A DNA stretch of 64,000 nucleotides. It comes from Candidatus Iainarchaeum sp. GTDB taxonomy: Archaea > Iainarchaeota > Iainarchaeia > Iainarchaeales > GCA-2688035. Numbering within the stretch: position 1 is the first letter of the stretch; every line of letters begins with the position of its first letter. Positions 1 to 9,900 of the stretch are shown here, piece after piece. A program made the translations under genes and the position numbers. The notes under the pieces were generated by a model. It saw only the letters and a list, made by a program, of their open reading frames with translations. It did no database searches and was not told the DNA's origin. Location: the NCBI GenBank assembly GCA_017610205.1, contig JAFCCL010000009.1, positions 1 through 64,000 of the forward strand. The letters are read 5' to 3'.

Positions 1-65
1 ACGCCTTTTGTATACATAACGATGTATATGCTATTTTTCTATATAACCACCCCACATATCTTCAG

Positions 66-533
66 ATGACCAAAGAGCGTAAATTTGGTGATTTTGAAAG
101 GATATTCAAAAAACACAAAAAGCACAGGCTGCATTGGAATACCTTATAACTTACGGTTGGGCTCTTGTTGCAATTGCCACCATTGTAGGAGTTCTTGTTT
201 TTGTAGCAGGCGGAGGAGTAAACACAAACACAACCAACACCACCAACAATAGAATGCCCAACCCAACCAATAAACCAAAACTACCAATTCAACTGGAACA
301 AACAAAACTACAAATATGCCTACATGCAACTAAGCCACACACCAGAATTCACACCAGGAACCTACACATATCTCCTGCCAACAACAAACCCAACACCTGC
401 AAACACCCACTACAACACACTAACACAATACACAAACCTGTCCGCAAACAACAAAATATACACAAGAATACTCGCACTCACAAAAACATACCAAAAAGAA
501 TACAGTAACATCTGTCAGTTTGAAATAAAATAA
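66..533 (+). pseudogene. Type IV pilin-like protein, frameshifted
   Basis: The ATG at 66 opens a basic leader (MTKERKFGDFERIFKK...). The classic archaeal class III signal AQAALEYLITYGWALVAIA follows in another frame from about 119. One extra A in the A-run at 117-121 would join the two. Downstream of about 222 the plausible pilin body (aromatic, Thr/Asn-rich, ending SNICQFEIK at the TAA 531-533) is back in the frame of the ATG, so a second shift lies near 222-250. The product would be cleaved by a prepilin peptidase between A and Q and assembled into a pilus or similar filament. The second half is strongly A/C-biased with almost no G, unlike the neighbours. It could be a real pseudogene, a sequencing-error pair or recoding; identity as a class III signal protein is firm. 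Confidence 0.7.
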
Positions 534-623
534 AAAAACAAACAAAACTCTTTTCTCAAAAAAAAGAACATAATAAAATAGCTGCAACAAATTTAAATCG
601 TAAAACAGAAATTTGTTGAGGAG

Positions 624-1577
624 CTACCAAGGTATTTTGTTTTGTTCCTTTAATGCTTTGTTTATTTCTTGGTTCATTTTAATTATTGCTTTTTCGCTTG
701 CCTGCTCAAACTCGGTTTCAGAGCATTGAAATTCTGGCTTTTTGTACGCAAATATTATTCCTCTTGACGAGTTTACTATTGCTCCCAAGCCATCGTCGTT
801 GAAACAGTTTAATGTGTCTTTGGCTGAGCCTCCTTGGGCACCATAGCCTGGAACCAAGAAAAATGATTTTTGCATTAGTGTTCTTAGAACTTTTGCCTGT
901 TCTGGATATGTTGCACCTACAACTGCGCCAACTGAGCTGTATCCATTACTTCCAATTTGTTCTTGTCCCCATTGGTTTACAAAAGAAGCCATCAGCTCAA
1001 AAACGGTTCTGCCATCGGCTAGTTTAACGTCTTGTAGGTCACCGGATGACTTGTTTGAGGTTTTAACCAGGACAAACATTCCTTTGCCAAATTCTTGGCA
1101 GGCGTTCACAAAAGGAGATACGCCATCTGTTCCAAGGTAGGCATTTACGGTAATTGCGTCAACATCAAACGAGTTCTCTTTTTTGGAGAAAACTTCAACG
1201 TTTCCAAGGTGTCCGTTTGAATAGGCTTTGGCTGTTGAGCCAATGTCGTTTCTTTTTGCATCCTCTATTACTAAAAGCCCTTTCTTTTTTCCGTATGCAA
1301 CTGTTTTTTTAAAAGCAGTTATTCCTTCAGGGCCATATGCTTCGTAAAAAGCCATTTGTGGTTTTATTACGGCTACGTGTGGAAAAACCTTGTCGATTAT
1401 TCTTTTATTGAACTCAAAAAACGAATAGCCAATTGCTTGAAATGTTTCGCCAAACTTGTCTTTTGCTTCTTTTGTAATGTGTTCTGGTATGCTTTCTATT
1501 CTCGGATCCAAACCAACAACCGCAACACTTTTTTTTCTGTTAATTTCACCTATTAACCTGTCTGCAAAATTTTTCAT
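624..1577 (-). CDS. pyrF: Orotidine 5'-phosphate decarboxylase (long subfamily 2 type)
   Basis: This enzyme makes UMP by decarboxylating OMP, the last step of de novo pyrimidine synthesis. The 317-aa length and the start MKNFADRLIGEINRKKS fit the longer PyrF subfamily rather than the usual archaeal protein of about 220 aa. The catalytic motif is visible as VIEDAKRNDIG (Asp-x-Lys-x-x-Asp), and the phosphate-binding loop as VPGYGAQGG. Its start codon overlaps the stop of the upstream HAD phosphatase by 4 bp (ATGA type), so the two are translationally coupled in one minus-strand operon. The subfamily is best known from bacteria, so lateral origin is possible. Confidence 0.93.
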   Translation of the reverse strand: MKNFADRLIGEINRKKSVAVVGLDPRIESIPEHITKEAKDKFGETFQAIGYSFFEFNKRIIDKVFPHVAVIKPQMAFYEAYGPEGITAFKKTVAYGKKKGLLVIEDAKRNDIGSTAKAYSNGHLGNVEVFSKKENSFDVDAITVNAYLGTDGVSPFVNACQEFGKGMFVLVKTSNKSSGDLQDVKLADGRTVFELMASFVNQWGQEQIGSNGYSSVGAVVGATYPEQAKVLRTLMQKSFFLVPGYGAQGGSAKDTLNCFNDDGLGAIVNSSRGIIFAYKKPEFQCSETEFEQASEKAIIKMNQEINKALKEQNKIPW

Positions 1578-2218
1578 TCAACCACCTCTTTTATTTTTCT
1601 AAGTTCTGCAAAATCAGTTATTTCAAAGTCTGCTTCAAGAACCTCTTTTTTTGGTGTATAATTTACTGCAATTGTTTTTATGCAAGCATTCTTTCCTGCA
1701 GCAATATCAAATTTGCTGTCACCAACCATTACAGTATTTTCTTTTTCTTCATTGAGTTTTGATATTGTTAGATTTATTCCTTCAGGATTTGGCTTGCCGT
1801 TTGAAACTTTGTCACCGCCTACAACAAAATCAAACAAGTCGTTTATTCCAAGGGCTTTTAGCAGCAGTAAAACAATTGAGGTCTTTTTTGTTGTAACCAC
1901 GGCCATTTTTATGCCTTTGGATTTAAGAAATGAAAGTGTTTCTTTCACATGCGGAAAAAGAATTGTTTTCTTGACACAAATTTCACAATACTGTTTCCTA
2001 TATATGCCACTGGCTTTTTTTACAAGACCTTTTTTGCTTTCAGGCAAAACTGTTTCAAACTGTTTTTCGAGAGGCATTCCTATAAGGGTTTTAAAAAAAA
2101 TTCTTGTTATTTTGCCACAGTCAAGTTCGCCAAGAACATAGTTTATTGTTTCAAAAATTCCTTGATTACTGTCAGCTATAGTTCCGTCAAAATCAAAAAT
2201 AAGCAGTTTTACATCCAT
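1574..2218 (-). CDS. HAD-superfamily phosphatase (phosphoglycolate phosphatase-like)
   Basis: This 214-aa haloacid dehalogenase-type hydrolase has motif I LIFDFDGTIADS at the N-terminus (nucleophile DxD), motif II around AVVTTKKTS, and motifs III/IV in GKPNPEG and MVGDSKFDIAAG. The helical cap between motifs I and II is that of Gph-like subfamily I enzymes, which dephosphorylate small phosphomonoesters. It is the first gene of a two-gene operon with pyrF, so a nucleotide-related substrate is possible, but the sequence does not decide this. A TATA-like box lies about 20 nt before the ATG, suggesting a leaderless transcript. Confidence 0.88.
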   Translation of the reverse strand: MDVKLLIFDFDGTIADSNQGIFETINYVLGELDCGKITRIFFKTLIGMPLEKQFETVLPESKKGLVKKASGIYRKQYCEICVKKTILFPHVKETLSFLKSKGIKMAVVTTKKTSIVLLLLKALGINDLFDFVVGGDKVSNGKPNPEGINLTISKLNEEKENTVMVGDSKFDIAAGKNACIKTIAVNYTPKKEVLEADFEITDFAELRKIKEVVE

Positions 2219-2234
2219 GCTATTTGCATCCTTT

Positions 2235-2241
2235 TTTATAG
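2235..2241 (-). promoter_or_regulatory. TATA-like box for the HAD-pyrF operon
   Basis: On the minus strand the sequence reads TATAAAAAAGG, about 20 nt upstream of the ATG at 2218. The distance fits an archaeal promoter giving a leaderless or nearly leaderless mRNA. Confidence 0.45.
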
Positions 2242-2422
2242 ATTTCTAGGGAAAGTAATTTCTTAATTTATTTTGTACTTTCTCTGCAGTAATTTTTTTA
2301 AGGTTCTTATTTTATTTTAAGCGGTAGAATTTTTCTTTCTTTTTTTGTTTTTCATTTTTGTTATACAATTACATTGTTTTGAGGCTCTATAGCAATTGAA
2401 TCCTTTTTTTGCAAATTCCTTT

Positions 2423-3664
2423 TTAGTAATTTAAAGGAAATTTGCTGCACAGTTCTTTTACCTGTTCTTTTGTTTTTTCTTTTAATTGCTTGTTTTCTGG
2501 GTCTTTTAGGATTTTTACCATCCAGTCTCCTACTTGTTTCATTTGCTCTTCTTTCATTCCCCTTGTTGTCAAAGCAGGGGTTCCGATTCTTATTCCAGAG
2601 GGGTCAAATGGCGACCTTGTTTCAAACGGAATGGTGTTTCTGTTTGTGTAAATTTCTGCTTCTGCCATGGCATCAGAGCCAATTCTTCCAGTTATGCCCA
2701 ATGAGGTTGCATCCATTAGTATTAGGTGGTTGTCTGTTCCACCGGAAACCAGCCTGATTCCTGCTTCCAAAAATGTTTCGGCAAGGGCTTTTGCATTTTT
2801 GACTATTTGTTTTTGGTATTCTTTGAATTCCGGCTTCATTGCCTCTTTGAAGCAGATTGCTTTTGCTGCAATAACATGTTCCATTGGCCCTCCCTGCTGG
2901 CCTGGGAAGACGCCTTTGTCAATTGCTTTTGCAATTTCTTCTTTGCACAAAATAAGAGCGCTTCTTGGTCCTCTTAGGGTTTTGTGCGTGGTGGTTGTTA
3001 TTACGTCGGTGTAAGGGGAACAGTTTGGGTGCACTCCTGCAAGAATTAGGCCAACTATGTGGGCTACGTCTGCCATGCTGTATGCTCCAACGTCTTTTGC
3101 AATTTCAGCAAATTCTTTAAAGTCTATTTCTCGAGGGTAGGCAGTTGCGCCTGAAACAATTAGCTTTGGTTTTTCTTTTTCAGCTATTTTTCTGACCTTG
3201 TCCATGTCAATTGTTTCGGTTTCCTTTTCCACGCCGTATGCTGCAAAGTCGTAGAGTGTTCCTGAAAAGTTTACAGGGTTGCCGTGTGTTAAATGCCCTC
3301 CGTGGGAAAGGTTTAGTCCAAGGACTTTGTCACCTGGCTTTAGCAAGGCAAAGTATACTTCTGCGTTTGCCTGGCTTCCGCTGTGAGGCTGAACGTTTGC
3401 ATGAGGCATGTTGAATAGCTTTTTTGCCCTTTCAATTGCCAGTGTTTCTATCTGGTCAACAAACTGGTTTCCTGTATAGTATCTTTTTCCAGGGTAGCCT
3501 TCACTGTATTTGTTGGATAAAGGCGTTGCCATTGCCTCCAAAACTGCTTTGCTTGCATGATTTTCACTTGCAATCATTACAAGGCCGTTCTTTTGCCTGT
3601 TTGTTTCTTTTTCAATCAGTGAGAAGACTTCAGGGTCTTCTTTTTTTACATCTTCCAAATACAA
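2423..3664 (-). CDS. glyA: Serine hydroxymethyltransferase
   Basis: This PLP enzyme interconverts serine and glycine with tetrahydrofolate (or tetrahydromethanopterin in some archaea). At 413 aa it is a typical length. The PLP-lysine motif [14 protein letters not shown] is present, as are [14 protein letters not shown] and the N-terminal [20 protein letters not shown] typical of the family. The start is a TTG directly after an in-frame stop and preceded by a G-rich Shine-Dalgarno-like GGGGGTGG. It appears to be monocistronic, facing away from the giant-protein operon. Confidence 0.95.
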   Translation of the reverse strand: MYLEDVKKEDPEVFSLIEKETNRQKNGLVMIASENHASKAVLEAMATPLSNKYSEGYPGKRYYTGNQFVDQIETLAIERAKKLFNMPHANVQPHSGSQANAEVYFALLKPGDKVLGLNLSHGGHLTHGNPVNFSGTLYDFAAYGVEKETETIDMDKVRKIAEKEKPKLIVSGATAYPREIDFKEFAEIAKDVGAYSMADVAHIVGLILAGVHPNCSPYTDVITTTTHKTLRGPRSALILCKEEIAKAIDKGVFPGQQGGPMEHVIAAKAICFKEAMKPEFKEYQKQIVKNAKALAETFLEAGIRLVSGGTDNHLILMDATSLGITGRIGSDAMAEAEIYTNRNTIPFETRSPFDPSGIRIGTPALTTRGMKEEQMKQVGDWMVKILKDPENKQLKEKTKEQVKELCSKFPLNY

Positions 3665-3693
3665 TTATTCCACCCCCAACAGAATGATAATAA

Positions 3694-3785
3694 TTTGAAA
3701 GCAAATTAATTAAAAGTGCAACTGTTCAAATTCAATTGTTTGAAATTAATTAAAGTACAATTGTTTCAAATTCAATTGTTTGAAA
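3694..3785. repeat. Tandem 40-bp palindromic repeat upstream of the giant-protein genes
   Basis: A 21-bp segment beginning TTCAAATTCAATTG and ending TTTGAAA occurs identically at 3725-3745 and 3765-3785. Each copy is itself an imperfect inverted repeat (TTCAAA...TTTGAA). The sequence between the copies (ATTAATTAAAGTACAATTG) is partly repeated at 3705-3724. The repeat lies between divergent glyA and giant protein 1, so it may be an operator or a chromatin-protein site. Confidence 0.7.
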
Positions 3786-3864
3786 GGGGAAAGCACAACC
3801 TATTTAAATAAGAAAACACTTTAGTCCTATAATTAAATGTGATGGGAATACGGTCGTATTTTTG

Positions 3865-3872
3865 TTATATAG
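3865..3872 (+). promoter_or_regulatory. TATA-like box before giant protein 1
   Basis: TTATATAG lies about 60 nt before the ATG at 3932. A second candidate, TTTAAATA, lies at 3803-3810, next to the tandem repeats. Either would give a 5' untranslated leader. Confidence 0.35.
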
Positions 3873-3931
3873 ATAGATTAATAAATAAAGAAATGAGAAA
3901 TAGTAACAGTGCTTAGGCAAGTGAATTGTTT

Positions 3932-6900
3932 ATGGCTTTGGGTGACTTTTACAAGGGAATTGAAGACAAGTACTATAATTTTGTTGACTGGCTTGACGGC
4001 AAGGGCTTAAACTTTTATCCGGTAATTGACAAAATTGAAGAGCACAATATTCCGTCGTTTCCAATTGCTGTTTTGGCACTTGTTCTAATAATTGCAGGAA
4101 TTGCAATTGGCATTAGCATGCTTGTAATTCCGCAAACAGGAATTACTTTTGCTGTTTTGGACGAAGACGGAATTGCTGTTGAAGGTGCACAAATTCTTGT
4201 TACAACAAATTCAGGCATAGAGCTTGGTGGCGTTACAGGAGTTGATGGAAGGGTAACAATTGTTATTCCGGCAGGAAGTGCTGAGGCTGAAATTTCAAAA
4301 GAAGGTTATGCAAACGAAATTGTTTCACTTGAAGTTTTGGGCATGACAGAGGAAGAGGTCTTGCTTAAAAGCGAAACCACGGTTTTGTCAAAAACAATTC
4401 AGCTTATGAAAAGCGGCACAAGCCAGCTTTTGGATGAGGACATTTCAGTAAGGTTTACTTGTTCTGACCCAGAGGCATCAGGCTTTGATGAAATAAAGGT
4501 TTCAAGCGGGGGCACAATTGCTCTTGATGTTCCAGGCAATTGCGGTTCACTTATTGCAACTCCTTTAACAGGTTACAGTGCACCAAACGGAGTAATTAGT
4601 TTGCAGGAAACTGCACCACAGCTTTTCTTACAGGCAGTTGAATCAAATACCGGAACAGTAAATGTTTTTGTTGAAACAGAGGAAGGAGAAGCACTTGCAG
4701 GAATTACGGTTATTGTTTACAGCCAGGACGGAATACAAAAAGGAACAAGTTATACAAGCGCTGCAGGAACTGCGGTCTTTGAAAGTATTCCAACAGGTTC
4801 GTATTATGTTATTGTACATGATTCACAGGGACATTATGCAGGATATGACAGCAGCACAGAGGGAGTTTTAGGAATAAAGGAACTTGTAAAGGATGGCAGC
4901 GTTTCTTTTAATGCAGAGCTTTCAGAGGCAACTGTTGGAACAATAAAGGCAATTGTAAAGGACAGTTCAACAAGCCTTCCAATTGAAAACGCTGCTGTTT
5001 ATCTTAAGAAGAACAATGCAACTGTTGACACAGCGTACACTGATTCAGAGGGAGTTGTTGAATTTAATGTTGGAGAAAATGTTGAATACTGTTTGGAGGT
5101 TGATTCAGGCGTTTACCTTATTGCAATTGTGAATAATGTTAGGGCAAGCCAGTCTTTTAATGAAATTTATCTTGAGGCAGCAACAGCTGGCAATACACAG
5201 GTTTTAAAGGTTGAAGTTGTTGACAACAGGCAGAAGCCAATTGATGGCGTTAGGCTTGTTTTGAAAAAGGCTGATGGGACAATTTATGCAAACAATGTTG
5301 TTACAGGAGCTGATGGAGTTGGCGAATTTACAAACCTTCCTTTGGAAACATACTATGTTTATGTTGTAAAAAAAGGTTTTGAGGGCAGGGACAGTGACCC
5401 AATAACACTTAGGTCAAGGCAGGAAAACAAAATAACGGTTGTTCTGCCAATTGGCTTTGGAAATTTAGAGGTATTGGTTTTGAATGACGAGTTGCAGCCA
5501 GTGCAGGGAGCGGTTATTGAGGCAATCAATGTTGTTGACGAAGAAAAGGAACAGGAAGCAATTACTGACCTTGATGGAAAGGCAATTTTTAATTTCAGGG
5601 CTGATAAAAAGGTTTTCTTTAAGGTTGATGCAGAAGAGTTTTTGCCATATTATAGCATTGCAGTAATGCCTGATGCAGACAGCACTGTGACAACAGAGAT
5701 ATTGCTTGCAAAAGACCCAGGGCAGGTAGAGGTAAAGCTTGTTGGAATGTATCTTGACGGAGAGGTTGCTCCAAAAGAGCTTGCTCCTGGACAAAAGTAT
5801 ACTGCAAGGCTTTTACTGCTTTTGCCAAAAAACAGCTATTTTGATGAAGCAGGATTGCATTTAAGAGTTGGAAATGCCAATGAAGGCAAGACAAATATTA
5901 TGGAGGAGGACAGTGTTTACATCAGGAATGTTATTGCGTCAACTGCAGGCATTTTGAGAGGAACAAGCTTTACTCCTCCAAGCGGTTATGCCATTGATTC
6001 AACACACCTTACAACAGGGGATAGCAAGTGGGCAAGCCTTGGTTGGAGTAATGCAGGGCAGGGAGCTTATGCTGTTGAAGCAGAAATTCAGGTAAAGGAT
6101 TCTGCACAACTTGGACAATTGTTGTATATTAATTACAGGGGATTTGGAAAGAAAGACACTTATACAAGATTCCCTGCAGACTCTGCACTTGGAGGAGCTG
6201 AGTCAACGGCTTCAAAGCAGGCGCTTTATGCAAATACAGAGCAGGAGGTTTATACTGCTGGCCCAAGCAGCCTTTGCGGAACCAGCTTTTGCAAGACTTT
6301 TGGAGTTGAGGACATTGTGCGCAATTTGAAGGTAGATGTGATTGACCAGTACAATGGAACTATTGGAACTGTTTACAGGCTGCATTTTACAATTACAAGC
6401 ATTGCAGAACAGGCGTTTACAAACAGCACTATTGAATTCGGAAGCCAGGGAGACGGCTTGAGGTTTGAAGATTATGCAATAACTGATGCCACAGGAAAAA
6501 GAAGCGAGGGCAGTGTTGAAGGATACTTGCTTTCAAAGGAAATTGGAACCATGAGCAAGGGAAGCAGTGTATTTGGGTTTGTTGATTTTAGAACGGAGAA
6601 AGAAGGAAGCAATCCGTTTACAATTGTAATAAAGTCAAACAGCCAGCCTGTTTTAAGCGAGGGAATTGACATAAGTGTTGAGGCAGCAGAGCAATTGCAG
6701 CTTGACGTTTTGCCAAAGGAAATAATTCCAATGATTGACAATCAGATTCTTGTAAGGGTAAGCGACGAAAGCGATGAGCCTGTAAGCAATGCAATTGTTA
6801 CTGCAACAATTGATGACGCAATAGTTGTTTCAACCGAAAGCAATGGCTTAGGAGTGATTGAGTTTAAGCTTGAGATGCCTGTTTCAGGAAGCGTGCTTGT

Positions 6901-9900
6901 GATTACTGCTGAAAAGACAGGGTATAAGGGAGCAGAGCTTGAGGAAAAAATTGACTCAAGCATTTTGACTGTTACACCGCCTGAAATAAATGAAAAGCTT
7001 GATGTTTTGCTGACAGAGGTTGAAAAGCAGATTTGGTTCAACAACCAGACTGTAACAGATTTGGTGATTTCAAAGCTAACGTTCAGCAGCGACTTTGAAG
7101 GCCTTGTTTCTTTTGAGTGGGATGAGGATTATATTGGTGAAGGAATTAATGCTGATACAGACATGAATGTGTTCCTGTTGATTGGATTAACAGAACAGGG
7201 AACTCTTGTGGAAACACCTGTAAAGTTGGAGGGTTCTTTGTCAATTTATTTGCTTAGTGCAGAATTGCAGGAAACCTTTGTGGAAAATTTGCCCATAGAA
7301 ATAAGAATAGGGCTTGGAGGAGAAGCAGACAGTGACGATTGCATTGAAATTGTTCCGGTAAAGTGGGATATTACAACATCTGCAGACGGAGCAATAACTG
7401 AAGAATTTTCAATAAAGAACAATTGTACTGTTGAAAATCAGGAAATTGCCCTTTCAAAACTTGAAGCCAAAGTAATTAATGGAAGCAGCGATTCACTTGG
7501 CCAGTTCAAAATAAGCAGTGATGATTTGGAAATTTCTTCAATAGTAATTGGAGAAGAATACACTTCACTTGCAGACCTGTTGCCGGTTGGGTTTGAAGGA
7601 GAACTTCAGATAGAATTTGTTCCAACTTCAACAATTGAATCAGGAACAGCAAAGCCAAAAATTGAATTCAAGGCAGTGCATCCAATAGTTGAAGGCGAGG
7701 AAAAAATTTCAGTAAAGCTTCCTGTTGAAATAAGTGTAAGCAATCTTGAAAAATGCATTGAGGTTATTGCAGACGAACCAATTGAGGTTGAAACAACTCC
7801 AATGAACACCGGATTTGGACAGTATGGAAATTATGGCGGAAGCTATAATCCAGGTTATCAGGGCGGTTACGGTGGCTACGGAGGATACAGCAGCATTCCA
7901 GGAGTTGGTGGAGGATATAGCAATTCTGGTTACGGGGGAATGACAGGCGGTTACGGAGGAAGCAGTTATGGCAGAAGCAGTGGTTATTATGGCGGAAGTG
8001 CATATCCTTACTCTAATTTTAGTTCACCTTATTACACAAACTATTATGATACTGACCATGATAATTCCTGGAAATACGGCCTTGGAGAAAACAGTTTTAT
8101 TGTCAAAAACAATTGTTCAGAGGCAGTTGAAATAGACATTGATGTTCCTGCACAAATCAGGGTAGACGAAGAAAATTTTGAGATTTTGCCAAATTCAGAT
8201 ACTAGAGTAAGGGTTGAATCAGGATACAGAATGGGCAAATATGAAGTTGATATTATGGCAAAAAGAAAAGGAAGCCTTGATAAGGCTTTGAAAATTGAGT
8301 CACTTGACGTTATTGTAAGAAGAGCAGGAGAAATGGACGAGGAATGCCTTCAGCTTAGCACAAACAAAATAAAGCTCAACAATTTTATAGGCAAGCCAGT
8401 AAAAACAGAAATATACAATTACTGTTATGATGTAGGAGTAAGGCTTCCAAGCGGCGGCAATATAATAGACTTTACCTGCAAGGTTGCAGGACAGCCGCAG
8501 AACACTTACAGGTTTGAAGGAAAAGAGGAAACAACTGCTTACTTCCAATACCAACAGTATGGCTACAATGACCCTTTTGCACAGCCAAGCTCTTACATAA
8601 ATCAGCCTCCTGGAAACTATGGGGGGGAAACTTTCCTTCCAACAGGGCCTTATGGCCCAAGCTATGGAAATGCCATTAGTTCAAGCCAGGGATACAATTA
8701 CCCTTATGGAAGCAGCCCTTACGGCAGCAACAACTGGGCTCAAAACCAGGTTGGAGGCTACACAGGCAGGTGTGAATTGATTGACTCTGTTTACGTTACA
8801 GATGAACACACAAGCGGAATGGACGATGGAAAAACAATCCAGACAGTAGAATTTGAAATAAAGCCTGCGTTAAATTATAGAAAAATGTTATGCGAATTCC
8901 AGGGCCAGATGCCGTTTCAAAGCATTTTTGGACTAAGAGTAATGCTAAGCCAGGCTTATTACAGGGTTTATGTTGATGCCTCAGCAAATGTCAAATACTA
9001 CAATCCGTTTGGAAGTGCAACAAACAAGTATTTCCACGTGACTTTGGAGGATATGTGGGGAATTGGCGACACACTTGACGAATGCATGCGCAATGCAGGC
9101 ATTGCAGGAATATCTGCCCAAAGGCTTCAAAAATGCAGGGAAGCAGGAAGCACTGCACCAATAATCTCGGTTGTGAATACCGCTGGTCTTGATTTTTCAA
9201 GAAAAGGATACCAAAAAGGCTTTGTTCCACAGGGCTTGTTTAATGCAAATGATGTTTATGAATATACTGCAGACCCTGATGTTTTGAATATTCCACCTGC
9301 TTCAGGAAAGGCAAGCATTGTTGAAATAATTCCGCGCGAAATAGTGCACGAAAGCGGTGTAAGAATTTCGTTTGAGACAGTTAAAACAGAGTGTCCTGCA
9401 CCATACCCTGGGGGAAATTGGACAATTAAAATGAACATTGACAGGTCAGGCATGGATGAAAGCATTGGCTGTGCAATAATTAACAACCAAATTGCCATAA
9501 AGGTTTCAAGGCCAATGTTTTGGGAAAGCCCAAAAGAAACAATTTTACCGGTAAGAGTTAACGTGCTTAACAGAAATGAAAGCATAGACAGTGTAGACCC
9601 AACCACCTGCAGCACGCCGGGTTCGATTACACCAACAAGTGTAAGGTGTGCAGCAGGCGGAGTATCAGGAAAAGGAACTAATGAAAAGTATGGCTTTGAC
9701 AGGCTTCCGTTTGACTGGATCTGGAACGGAATTGACATACAGCAATGTGATGAAAAAACAAACGGCGGAAAGGAAAGCTTTTGTGACGGAGTACAGTTCT
9801 CAATTGAATTGAACAAAAAGGCAGAAAAAGTAAAAGAGTTTGTCACAGAAAACAAGGCAATTATTGACGATTACGCAGAATTCACAGGCGTTGCAAAGGA

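Noticed and set aside
324-533. Separate 69-aa gene starting at the internal ATG 324
   Set aside because: It is open upstream to 222 and reads as the body of the frameshifted pilin, so I treat it as part of that gene.
2219-2422. Non-coding RNA in the gap between the HAD gene and glyA
   Set aside because: The region is T-rich with no convincing stem structure; I see only promoter and terminator-like sequence.
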